Assembly: GCF_000003815.2 (NCBI RefSeq)
Contig: NC_049987.1
Span: 16,900,465-16,964,464, forward strand
Reading direction: 5' to 3'
DNA from: Branchiostoma floridae
Lineage: Eukaryota > Chordata > Leptocardii > Amphioxiformes > Branchiostomatidae
DNA length: 64,000 nt
Part shown: in pieces, positions 52,701 through 64,000 of the stretch
Position numbering within the stretch: position 1 is the stretch's first letter
Layout: every line of letters begins with the position of its first letter
Notes under the pieces: generated by a model
What the model saw: only the letters and a program-made list of their open reading frames with translations
Databases searched by the model: none
What the model was told of the DNA's origin: nothing
Position numbers and translations under genes: made by a program

Positions 52701-55700
52701 GAATGGCACTGGCCTGATGAGAGAACTTCTTACACCTAATACTCGTGCAAGCTAAACTAGAACAGGCCTTCAACCCTGTGTGTCTTGCTGTCAAATTAAC
52801 TTTCCCCTTTGACTAACCGATGAATAACTGCATCTTTAATATGTCAACAAATACATGTACTTCCTGCAACTACAATTATTTTGCCTTACACAAAAAAGAG
52901 TCACTTGTAGATGACAAATGAACTACATGTAAATCAAAAATTCTGATGCACTAGTGTTAATGAAGCCAACAAGATATTCAGCATGAATTTCACCATGGTC
53001 ATCTGGCATGCAAATAAACACACAAAGTTAAACATCACAAAATGAACACACTTGGCAAAAACACTGGTTAGTGAAATAATGATAACACATCACACTGCAT
53101 GCTACAACTATCTATGCATGCTACTAGAACATTGTATACAACATGGCAACAACAACAACAAAAAATGGTTAGGAACAGCTTACAACAGCACTGATGCGCA
53201 CAGCCTTGTACAGCACTACACAGCACGATACAGCATGGCCAGCCAGCTGTGTGCGGGCTATATCATACTTACTGAGGGAGGGGGCTGACACTGTGTTAGC
53301 CCAATGTACCCCAAGCCTGCCAGACTTATGAGGTTCTATATGGAGTGAACATGCATGGATAGTTTGGACACGGTTAGTACAATACATTAAAAAAACAAGG
53401 TCAGTACTGATTCCCACTAACCCTCCCCCATCCCATGGGCCTGTCAATCACTTCAACATGGCACATGCTTCATGCTGATACTTAGAACAAGCTGGCAACC
53501 TCACCTCATGCCAAACATGCAGTGTTACCATACCAAAAACAAAATGCATGAAAAAAAAGCCAATATTTTTTTGCAATTTATTTTAGCTTTAAGCACTATG
53601 GCCTCGGAGAGTAACAAAATAGCCATAGTCAAGATTTTAAATAAGTTTTTGTTCCTACGTGATAGAATAAAGATTGTTTACACTGCCAGCGGCACAACTG
53701 TTTGAAGATGCCTGCAGAAGTCGAAGTCCCAGCATGAAGCATGTCCCAGGAAGGCACACTGGTAGAAGTCCCAACATGGATGTCCCATACCTGATACATA
53801 ATACTTAGTCGACCCTTCCGAATGACGACGGCTTTTCTGGCTAAGCATTTCCTCGTCCCTCTTGGCTTGCTTATCCCTCTCCTCTGCCTTGCTCTGATAG
53901 TCAGAGATCGACACAGCCTTCCTAATCCTGCCTAACTCGGTTGTACTTAGGGAGGCCTGGGTTTTCATGCTAAGCCTTAGGGTATCTAATCCTTCCTTGG
54001 CTTCTTTCTCCTTTTTTTCAAACTCTTCCTTAAGCTCTGAGCAAGACCGGGACCGTTTGATCTCCTTTCCAAAGGGTCGCACGTTGTGAGTGATGGCCGA
54101 CCTTTTTATGTGGTGAACTACACCGTTTGATACATCCCCATTCATCATGATTTCGTTCGACCATCGTGTCTTCGAATTTTCTTTCCCAATGTCAGGCACA
54201 CCGTTGGATAATTTGTCAGACTTACGGACATCTTCCTGTTTTGGAGGTGGCCAGTTAAAAGACCTATTTCCACGAGGACTGGGGCTTTTAGGGCTTCTGG
54301 GACTGAGGGGGCTTCTGGGGCTCCGAGCGCCCTTCAAGACATCCGCCTCCTCCTTTGCCTTCCAATCGCGACTCTCTAAATCATTAACGAGACGGGAGAG
54401 GGAGGAGGAGCGGCTTCGGCTCTGGGAAGCCGAGTGGGACCTGCGAATGATTCTACGGACTTTTATCTGCTCACGGACAGACTCTATCTCGTTGCGAGCT
54501 CTCCTGCCCCTGGCCTCGGCATCGCTGACAATGTCTGATACAGATTTAGACTTACTATTGGTGTTGTGGAGGTGGGGGGAGGAGCGGTACTCCTCCCTCC
54601 TCTGTACCGTGCCGGAACCTTCCCCCTCGGGTGCCATTTTTTCTCGCCAGGGTGGGGTGCTGACTTGATTTGTATGGCGTGCGAGAATATCTTCGCTCTT
54701 AGGGCGCGTCTTGGAAGGGGTGGTATCACCCCCCTGTGACGGACTGAGGGCAGTGGGACCGAGGCTGCGACGTGACACTGGAACGAGGACAGTCATGTTC
54801 AAGTTTACTGGATTACAGCAAATGTCAACAAACTTTACACACATAATGGGTTACTGTTATATCATAACACATGTAACACAGTAAGGCCACAGAAACAACT
54901 CTTCTGATATGATGTTAGATGAAACAATTAAGGTTTCCTTGCCCTCTCTATTTCTATGCAGCTACAGGAGGCCTGGTAAGATTGCATTTGTTAGTTTTGT
55001 TATCCAGTGGCACACTACAGAATGAGATAGGCAGCAGTTGGCCATCCAAAGCATCCCAAAGCACCACAGCAAAGCTTGCACGGGGGTTACCACGTTAAGA
55101 GGCTCAAAGAGGTTTCCAGAAAACTCCATCAGTAATGACCACACAGTTTTTACACAAGAAAGCCTTCCACGACACAATGGACCAGGATGAGAAGAGCATC
55201 CTTAAGGAGAGGTCCCACTGCACAGCATATCTTCAACAATAGATCAAAGAATGTTGAAAGACAGAAGAAAAGATGGACAAGACAGATGAAATGGAGATAC
55301 GGATGAAGAGCAGCACATGTCCTTGTCTGAAGGAATCACCAGAGTACATGTATGTGCGCATGTTGCCTCTCTTGTAGACTTGATCCACTGACAGGAACAA
55401 GCTTTGAAAGGTCTTATTTCAGTGCACGTCCGAAGCCTCTTTCTTGACTGTAGAATTCACAGTGTTTAAACCATGGCTCCCTGGTTGTCGTTACATGAAC
55501 GTCTGTGCAACATTAATCCAAAAGTGAGCTTGGGAGGGGAAAATGTATCCTTTTTGTCTGGTTAGCGATTGGTTACTTGCTGCTTTGTTTACATTCTCTT
55601 ACAGCTTTGAACAGTGTAGAGAGCAGACTGATGAAACAGGAGGGTGGAGATGGTTGTCAAGACGGATTTCCAAGTAAAGAAAGAAGAAAATAAGAAAGAA

Positions 55701-56193
55701 AGAAAGAGATGAAGAAGAAGGAGCAAGAAGTTTTTGGTCTGAGTTTACCCCAGTCTTGATGGCTTACCTCTGCTTTGCATGACTGGAGAAGGCTGACTGA
55801 GCAGTGTGGCCAGACCGTGGTAAATTGCTCCTTGCTTGGCGACCTTGAGATTTACAGTCTGCCCAGTCTGTGTCATCAACGCTGCAGCCCTGCGGAGGAA
55901 CAAGTACAATTATTTAGTATATCTGTATGATCTGCAGTGACAGAAACTGCTTTCCCAGGGTGGACATGCATCAACAACCTCTAATCTTCGATTTTAATTT
56001 ACCAAGACAATCGTAAAGTTTTGACAAAGAATGGCAATGACAATCATGCGAACCTTTCTTGAGAAAGTCCCACGAGGTTATGCCCGTCAACCTCCAGCAA
56101 CTGGTCTCCAGCTGCCAGACGTCCGTCCAAGTCTGCTGCGCCGCCCTTAACTACCGACTTCACGTAGATTCCAAGCTGATCCTGTCCAGCACC
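49741..56193 (-). CDS. AFDN: afadin, 3' part (PDZ second half to C-terminus)
   Basis: Four coding exons: 56054-56193, 55768-55889, 53791-54777 and 49741-52067, phases 2, 1, 1. The first two give GAGQDQLGIYVKSVVKGGAA, then GDQLLEVDGHNLVGLSQER and TVNLKVAKQGAIYHGLATLL, almost the human afadin PDZ. That PDZ binds nectin tails. The 987-base exon encodes a basic Ser-rich segment (RRSHSASQSRSRSSS, SPRSPLSPRSPKSPSPRG). The last 2.3-kb exon has three poly-proline runs (about 51450-51570), a long Arg/Glu-rich coiled coil (about 50400-51200) and a conserved end (EKLSFKDRMKMFDQGQ). In vertebrates the C-terminal part binds F-actin. The RA, FHA and DIL domains and the start of the PDZ lie beyond 64000. 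Confidence 0.96.
53791..54777 (-). CDS. AFDN: afadin Ser/Arg/Pro-rich exon, divisible by three
   Basis: 987 bases (329 codons), phase 1 on both sides, so it can be skipped without frame loss. It encodes proline-directed phosphorylation-type motifs, a basic Arg-Ser stretch, and helical segments (ELKEEFEKKEKEAKEG, EERDKQAKRDEEML). I placed the acceptor at TCGTTCCAG before 54777; an in-frame acceptor about 30 bases upstream (AATCCAG) is an alternative. Confidence 0.8.
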
Positions 56194-59100
56194 CTACAGA
56201 TACAAAACAAGACCATTTTTTAATATTCATGTCTTTTGGAGAACATACATTTTTTAATACACGTTATACATAATCATCTGTACTGATTAATACGATAAAA
56301 ATCTTGACATTGCACCAACACAGTTTAAAGCAGTGACTCATCAGATTTTCTATTACATTTTACATTGTATTGGAAAGTTTAGTGTTATACCAAACTTTCT
56401 TGACAACGTTTCCCTGAGTGTCAGCAATGCCATCTTATTAATGTATTACACCTATAAAATAGTATAATTGGAACCTCAAGACCACCAAGAAACTAACAAC
56501 AGTAGACCTTAACTACATACTAGATGTAAAAAAATCTGTCAACCATGAGAATCAATAGAATTTGCAAACAAAACAGATGGGGAGAAGAAATATAATGTTT
56601 CGCTACTGTAAAAGCAAAGCGACTGCCAAGTATCTGTTACCGGCACTGAAAACCCAAACGGACACTTCAGGCGTGATGCAACGGTCGATTTGACAGCCAA
56701 CAAACCATAATCCGACAGCAGATTAGCTTGCAAACAGACACACAGGTGTTTGGACAGAAATAAACAAAGCCTGCATCACATCATCAAAGAGAACCAGTGG
56801 GCTGTTGCATCTCTTTCAAATTCCGCTTAGATCTTTTTGTAACTGGAAGAAGCCTCAAATTATCGACCTCGCAACATTGTGTATCAAAAGCCATTATTTT
56901 CAAAGAGCTGCTCATTTCCAGGTACTGATTATACTGTGCATGAAGCCTTCAAACTAACAAGCTTGTCAATGCAATGAAGTCATCAACAGCCTATCACGAG
57001 GAATGCTGATATGTGTAATATGATTTAATATAGCAGAGCAAATAAGGTCAGAACATAATACCTATCTTTTTCATTAAAAGCTCCTTTGCAATGAAATCTA
57101 AAACCTTTTTACCATCCTTAATTTATTGGAGCCGCATAGAGATTTTATCACAAAATGCGGACATCATCACTAAGATCTAGCCCACTTTTTTCAAGCCTCC
57201 TGTCAACACAGCAGGTGAAGCTTATACAAACACCAGAAAACAATTGCCACACCACCTGGATTACCTAAACAGAACCCCTCTCCCTATCAGATATGCTCAC
57301 TTTGATCACCATTACACACACAACCTCCCTTGGTCGATAATCCAGTCAGCCAGCAGGGACCAATCACCTGGAACCTCCATCCACACATTGTTGCACCTTT
57401 TCTATTTATAGACAATTGAACAATGGTGGAAAGGAAGCTGACAAAACTGTAACTGTTTTTTTTTCTTTCCACTTGGTCAACGCTTTAGTAATCCACAATG
57501 AGATACAAATGTATTCAAGGAGTCTTTTGGGGGTATTTAAAGGTAACCTTCAGGGATTTTTCTTGCCAAACATGACCTCATTTTTCAGAAGGAAGGTGAC
57601 CCTGGTTAAGTCCAAGTATTTTCTACTGGGGGGCTCTCAAACATACCTCAATGCAGCAATGATCACACAGCTAAGGCATAGGAGGTCCTTTCAACATAAC
57701 ACACCTGTGACCTCATTCTTACAAAGGGCAGGTAACACTATAAGAGCTCAGACTGTGATTCATAGCAACACTAGTCTTCAATATTCTTTCGCTGATAAAG
57801 AAATCATAGGACATTCAACTATTAGTTAATCAATACATCTAGTTCTAGCAGGTAAATAAAACTGAGTGTATGCTTCTTTCCTTGCTTGTGCATGAAACTC
57901 TACTATAGAAAAAAATGGCTGTCTATCTAGCAAGGTTGTTCTACATTGCAAAATTGTCCCTAAAAGTGAGAGGGAGACCAATTGCGATGTTGAAATGCCT
58001 GGGTAATCAATGACATCATTGTATTTCATCTGAAGCAAACAAGTCAAGAGTTCAGCTAGTACTGATATCTTCACATTTTTCTGGGAGCATAAAACAACAG
58101 ACATTGCCCAGCTTTGATCCAAAATCCAATTTCCCTTGGAAGGGAATGACACGAAAGCCAAGATAGTTTTGCTACAGCAGCAATGTAGTCTATTGTCGCT
58201 GTATGTTTGATGTTAAACTGCACTTCTGTTAAACCTGTTTCTGTGATTCAGGTAAGTGACTGCAATAAAGCAATTTATAACATAATTATAGCAGGTTCCT
58301 ACATGGATACAAGCAGTGGCTATTCACTATCAAGTTCAAATACCTCCCACTGAGATACCTTAAGATAACATAGGGCAATTCTATCTCAAACACAATTCAT
58401 CAGATGTTTTTATCAAACAACATTTATCTACAGAGAACACTGAACTAGTTTCAAATTAGACCAAGTCTTTTCACACAAGCAGTTCCTACAAATGCTCCTT
58501 TTTCCTTACCTTCAATCCTACAGAAGTCAAAATCAGTATCACTATTCAAAACTTTCAAGCTATACCTTAAATTTGCTGCAAGAGATCCTGCTGGAATTGA
58601 ACTTGAACCAGGACGTGCCCTGGCAACAATGACTCACTCAGAAAAGGTCGCCAGGCTACCTGGCACAGAATCCGCCCATCAGGTGGGCCAAACGGCACCC
58701 CTCAATGGCCGCCTTTGTGCGGAGTGGTGCCAACATTCAATAGCCTGATTTACACTTGTTGAATTTGGACTTGCTGTTGTTTGCTAACCGGCTGCTACCT
58801 TGCAATTAGTCAGATGCTTTTCGACTGAAGCCACGCCAGTTTGACTTCATGTTAAATCCTCAAGTTATGAGGGGAAATGGTTGCCATAGTTTGCTGTATG
58901 GAAAAGAACTATTTCTTGAAGTAGATGAATTCATGATTGTCAAGTATACGATAGGTGACTTTTATTATTACTCTTAGGCATAGTTGGATAGATGCCCATG
59001 CAAATATCAGGCCATTATGGGCATTAGTATGAGTCGACTTTTCTCCAAATAAAATTCATGTCAGATTTGACTGCGCCATGAATAGAAATGATGCAACAGC

Positions 59101-62100
59101 ACGTACCTAGCTGCAAAATCAATACTGCTAAGTGCATATGAAGCACTTTGGATAATTGAATGGGAAATGGCTTGCTGAAAAAGGTATTCATTTACAGCAA
59201 TGGAATTACAGTGTGGGGCTTAAACAGAAACAGGACATTTTTGCTTCTTGTTAGAAAAAACAAACAATACATACATCCTTGTCAGAAACCTAGCAAGACA
59301 TAACCAAGAAAACACAGGCGCCAAGTTGTCTTGACAGAGGTTATCAGCTGTTGTTGTTAGCCACTGAGTGTACAATACTGGCTGTAGGATCTAGCCTGGC
59401 AACCTCCACTGACTACAGCCTGGTACAGGTGATAATGATTTGTCCTGACAGGCTGAACTTCTCAGTAGAGTGCATGTGACCATGGTGTTTTCACATGTGG
59501 CGTCCGACGCTTCAGAAATTCCTTCACGACCGTGCTATGCTTCTAACAGAGGTGACATCAGTTTTCAAACACGTCCGTTCTCAAGTTGGTTGCCCTATGT
59601 AAGGTTGTGCCTCAGAGACAACAGTGGAGATTAGGGAGGAATTTCAGGCATGTCCAATAGCAGGTGAAGTGCATAAGTGAGATTAATGCCGAGTTGTATA
59701 GCCAAAGATGTAATAGCTAACTCTTAACTTTTGCTATTTTTAGCATAAGGTAAAGAGTATTTTTCTTTAAAAAGAATAACAAGATAGGTTTGGGATGAAA
59801 AATAACATGACAGATTTGGGATGAAGACATAACACATATTACAAGTATCAAGCTACAAGAAACTGCAAAATTTGAATGCCAGTTCCTACAATCCAAGACA
59901 ACTTTGAGAGGCACCAGAAAAGACAGTCTGCCAACTCCCAGTGAATAGACAGTTCAATGTCCCAGGGTACCTTTTCAATGTCAGACAAGGATGACCGACA
60001 CGTGTGACCGCAGCTATAACAGCAACTACAGCCTTACAAATGGTGGATATTGTGTTTCAACTCCATATGCTGGAGCTGAAAAGTATCAACAAACATTTTG
60101 TGATATACTCTGGAAAGACATGACAGTGTAACATAAGGTTTCCATGTGTGATAACACACTCGGGACATAAAGTTTCTAGTAAAAGAGAGACAGAAAAAAT
60201 GGCTAGGAAAGCTAGAAAAGTAGAATCTGTTCCTGTTTTTCCATGCCTCGTTTCAATGTTGACCCAAGCGTTAAGGGTTACTTCATGTGCTGAGTGCCAA
60301 GTTTGCTTCCCACAGTGCTTTGCAGTAAGTGACAATGGAGACCTCATTCAGGTGAGGCATGTGAAGAATGCCGCGACACAGTTTGTTGATTGTGAATTTA
60401 TCCGCCTATTTTTAATGTCGGGGAACCGTTCTTCGACAGAGGCCTGCGAAAGTAGACGTGCGTCAACAGCGAAGACTGAGAAATATTCCGGCCTGTTCAA
60501 ACATCCCCCTCGCGGATAACAAGGTCACACGCTCCAGACCCTTATTTTCGATGTTTGCACTTTTCAGTGAAAAGTCATTATACTTATCAGATCCTTGATA
60601 ACATGATCAATAAAAGTGCTAATCTAGTCTACCAACAGTCAAGTGGTCCACAACAATGCAGGTGGCTTAAACATTACATTATAAATCAGAACAAGGCCAT
60701 TCTAAGTTATAAAGCTTAAAGATGTTGATAAGACAGATTGCATAAAATAGCCATTTACCAACCATAAAATACCCGACATCATCAGCCTTGTTTATGACTG
60801 GAGTAGCCTGAAATAAAAACAAAATGCTATATGGGGGGGGGGGGGGATGGATTCAACCATCTTAACTGTTTCCACTTATATCTGGAAGCAAAACAAGTTT
60901 ACCTTCCGTGCACAGGATGATAGGATTACCTGAATCCCCCTCACCCCACCTATACTTAACACAACAGACACAGAAGTCCTACAGAGTACTTCTTGTGTTC
61001 TCTACTTACACCAAAAGAACTGTCTAACAAGAGTCCCTTGTCTTCCTCTTCTAATAACAAGAAAATCCAATAGACTGATATCCTGAATAAGGTACAGCTT
61101 AGAAATAATTTTCAAGTGTCCATAAATTACCAGTTAATAATAACACTTCCTTCCTTGAACGTGGACATCAGGGCTCATACACTTTCAAACTGTATCAAAT
61201 GAACACATATACCTGCATACTGCATTGTAGTCTAAGACATTAAAATCTCCTGGACGACCATACCAAAAGAACCAACAGTGAAACTACTGTTTTCCTGTTC
61301 CTGACAACGATGCTGTAACAACAGACACACACGGCTAATGGCTACATTGTAAGTCAAAGGTAGAAAACATGAGATAAGATACCTGGATTTTCCTTATCTC
61401 TAAGTGCTCTAAGACAGACACGCCGATCCCAAGGACCCAGAGAAGCAAGAAGCTTCTGTGTTCTTTGACGTCAAGGCCAATGCCTAGTATTTGTTTTCCC
61501 TCCTGTGTGAGAGTTGCTCTCAGACGAGCCACGCAGTAACAACACAAAAACACTGGCTAGAGCTCCTCATTACTAGACCACTTCACATCATGTGACCTCA
61601 ACCAAAATGCTTTCAGCTCTTTCAAGTTGAAAGGGATCCTTCAATCTGGGTCCCGACGGGCATTGCAAAGCCACGCTTGCCTCTGGCTAGCTGCTGTGTA
61701 TTAGGTGCAATAATAGACTTATGGAGAGCAAAAGCTAGGAAGATCAGTATTAGGCCTACAGCATTTCTCTCACTTTTCTAAGAAAGATACAGAGTGACAG
61801 TACAAATCCTTGTGTATGTCAAAGAAGCTTAGATCCTATATATATAAAGACTACAGAACACTTAAGTGTAAATCCCTACAAAGGCAGAATACTTAATGGT
61901 GAAAAATGACTAGATTCGATTTCTTACAGATTAAGTATTTACCCCACAAAGATCTTTGTAAAACGTAACTTGTAAAAGAAATGTCAGAATCCCTTTCTTG
62001 ACTCTCATAGACTCTCTAGCCATGTCTAGCCAATCTTCACCTTTGACATCTACAACCACCACAAAGCTAAGGCTAAAACTGGTTCTCATCTTCGCAAATT

Positions 62101-64000
62101 ACCCACTCCAAGTCATCAGGGGAGAATTAACCCAAGGGTCTGCATGGTTCAGTCTTTTAATGGAGATTACATGTTGGTATTTGGTAGACACACAGCATAA
62201 AAAGACAAGGGATATCAGTTGGCAAATTCTGACAAGTAACAAAAGCATTCTGGAGCATGGTTCTCTAAAAGTTGACATCTGCCTTATTTTGAGTGACAGG
62301 TGTGGCATTGACATTAGAGATCAAATTTCACAACAGTCAATTTCATCAACTGAGAAACTACTATTATTTCAGTTTTCAGAACTGTAACACTCAGTCATAC
62401 AATAAATACATGTGTGGCACAAGTCCAAAATGGTTGATCTGCCACTTGCTTTCCCCATAACTTCTCTTCTTTACTAAAATTTAATCAGAAAATACTGACA
62501 TGCCAATCTTTCACATGTACCTTTTTCACGCTCTGTAGACAAGGGCTCGACCCCAAGAGTTTCAAAGCGCCTGATTTGTTTGTTGGGAATTTTTGTGTGT
62601 GGAGAGGACTATTGTACAGGCAGGTGGACCAAAGCATTCCTCACGAGGAGAGGGACGCCTGTTGAAAGACCACTTCATCATACACTTGGCACTTGCCTTG
62701 ACCATTTATGGCAAGGGCTTGGCTCTGTACATACTTGCTGGGATTACATGAACAAATCATTATGAAGCATTCTTCACAAGGAAAGGATTTTCCCATACTT
62801 GCTGTACAAGAGACATTCTTTCCTACACTTTATTGAAGTTTTTGGAATTTTTCTTTACTACTTTGCAGAAGTATTTGGAAAAACAGAAAGAAAGGGCACG
62901 CTACATAATTCTACTCTCCGGTAGCACAGAATGACAAGAGTGTGTTGGTAGGAAGCGTGGAATGTTTGGGGTGAAGTGAAATGCTGCTAAAGCGATGATG
63001 GACATCACACGCTGGCTACAGCCTGGTCAAGCACAGCGTGGGCCAGGAATAGAGCTTTGACATTAGGAGCCCTTTTACTCGGGGAATTGGACCGAATCAC
63101 AGCGTAGCAGGGGCGTGAGGTAGGGGCTAGGATGTTGACAGACAAGGGAAGAGCTGATCTCTTGGCTCAGCAAACAGACAGTAACCTACACCAGTGTCTG
63201 CTGGAGATAAGAACTCAACAGGTCCTTTTTACCACTTCAAGGTGGTGCTATGAGCACACAGCAGTGTATTGGAACAAACTTTTGACATAAATATAACTCA
63301 CTTGTGGTTTATAAAATTTTACTTGCTCCAATATCATGAAAAGCCCAGTTTTCAATTTACAAATTTGTTTTTGGTTGCTTTGTCAACATACTTTGGATGA
63401 GTAATAAATGACTCTTTTTTTGTAAACATACATTGTCACTAAGTCTTGTGGCAATTCTATTCATTTTCAATTCCTTTGCAAAATATATACATTGACTTAT
63501 CTACATGTAGAGACTATGTGGTATTTTGAAAAAAAATGGTTCTTTGTTCAGACAAGAACCTTATATCAAGGAACACACATGGCAGCAATTATAGTTGACT
63601 TCAGGGCTTTGATACTGGATGCTCTTGAATTATCAGAATAGTATCACTCCATGGGAAAACTACTTTTCTAATCATCTACTGCTGAAGAGAGAAGTCGGAA
63701 AGCAGTAATATAATACTAATAGAGGAGATGCTAGTCTCCAAAGTGCACTACACAATGTGACCCACAGACAAGAGCAGTGGGTGGGGTTCAAGCCTGGCTC
63801 TTGAACTTGAACTTTCTTTTGAAACTGTAGAACACTTGTCTGCCAGCTGGGGGAGGAAGACGCCACGCCACTTCAGTTTCAAGGCTCGCCACAAAGACAC
63901 CAAATCTGGTCATAAAACCTGCAGAGGTGAATACCTCCTGCACCACAGAACGTGAAGACATGTGCTGGGCAAACAGAAAACAGCTACTCCAGTCCAAAAG
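56194..64000 (-). other. large afadin intron, no exon found
   Basis: At least 7.8 kb with no exon I can support. The expected upstream PDZ exon (ending GLSIVAAK-like) was looked for on the minus strand and not seen, so it lies outside. Frames of 100-137 codons occur (57416-57829, 57826-58161, 60148-60519, 61998-62387) without conserved motifs or splice support. A run of G is at about 60833-60846. No clear transposon was recognised, in contrast to the IFT88 introns. Confidence 0.5.

Noticed and set aside
57416-58161. 137- and 111-codon frames in the afadin intron
   Set aside because: No conserved motif, no partner exons and low-complexity runs; consistent with chance frames in AT-rich intron DNA.
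60757-60808. Exon-like 49-base segment with good acceptor and donor (minus), ATPVINKADDVGYFMV
   Set aside because: The length and phases do not fit before the PDZ exon, which starts at phase 0, and the residues do not match afadin.
61335-61553. Minus frame with RATLTQEGKQILGIGLDV, looked at as the missing upstream PDZ exon of afadin
   Set aside because: It lacks the GLGLSIVAAK-type end expected just before GAGQDQLGIY and has no acceptor/donor at the right phase.

Overview
The window is animal nuclear DNA: spliced genes with GT-AG introns, an intron-bearing tRNA-Leu, many short inverted-repeat transposons and minisatellites, and one 100-base run of N (2500-2599). Its proteins are metazoan (IFT88, afadin, a microsomal SDR9C dehydrogenase, FADD-like death domains). 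Tandem death-domain and retinol-dehydrogenase-type genes together with this repeat landscape fit a cephalochordate (amphioxus, Branchiostoma) best; that is an inference. No retroviral, LTR or Polinton element was recognised.

Layout. 1-7.3 kb: repeat-rich DNA with no supported gene; a 115-bp satellite with dimeric higher-order structure (about 615-2420), the gap, a 141-bp tandem array (3600-4440) and a diverged 292-bp direct duplication. 7.7-11.2 kb (+): five-exon SDR9C dehydrogenase copy 1. 13.0-16.8 kb and 17.6-19.1 kb (-): two tandem genes for small proteins with an N-terminal FADD-like death domain; coding exon, noncoding first exon, CRE-like promoter element and polyadenylation signal are all duplicated. 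20.7-23.8 kb (+): SDR9C copy 2, whose last exon is frameshifted by a 10-bp tandem duplication. 25.8-45.1 kb (-): complete IFT88 in about 25 coding exons, the core ciliary IFT-B subunit. 46.1 kb (+): tRNA-Leu(CAA). 48.1-64 kb (-): 3' half of afadin (second half of its PDZ domain, a basic Ser/Pro-rich exon, and a proline-rich and coiled-coil C-terminus); the N-terminal RA, FHA and DIL parts lie beyond 64000.

The genes do not form one pathway. The two SDRs are expected to act on the ER membrane on retinoid or steroid alcohols, the death-domain proteins as cytosolic adaptors or decoys, IFT88 in cilia and afadin at adherens junctions.

Most notable: (1) a duplicated IFT88 TPR exon (39054-39153 versus 38349-38451) whose phases force mutually exclusive use, with partial exon copies between; (2) SDR copies nearly identical in exons 1-2 but not in the intron between or in exons 3-5; (3) two unrelated transposons inserted independently in the intron-2 splice donor of the two SDR paralogues; (4) the death-domain pair with a shared unexplained C-terminal tail and a duplicated CRE module; (5) a one-base homopolymer frameshift in IFT88 exon 9, probably a sequence error.
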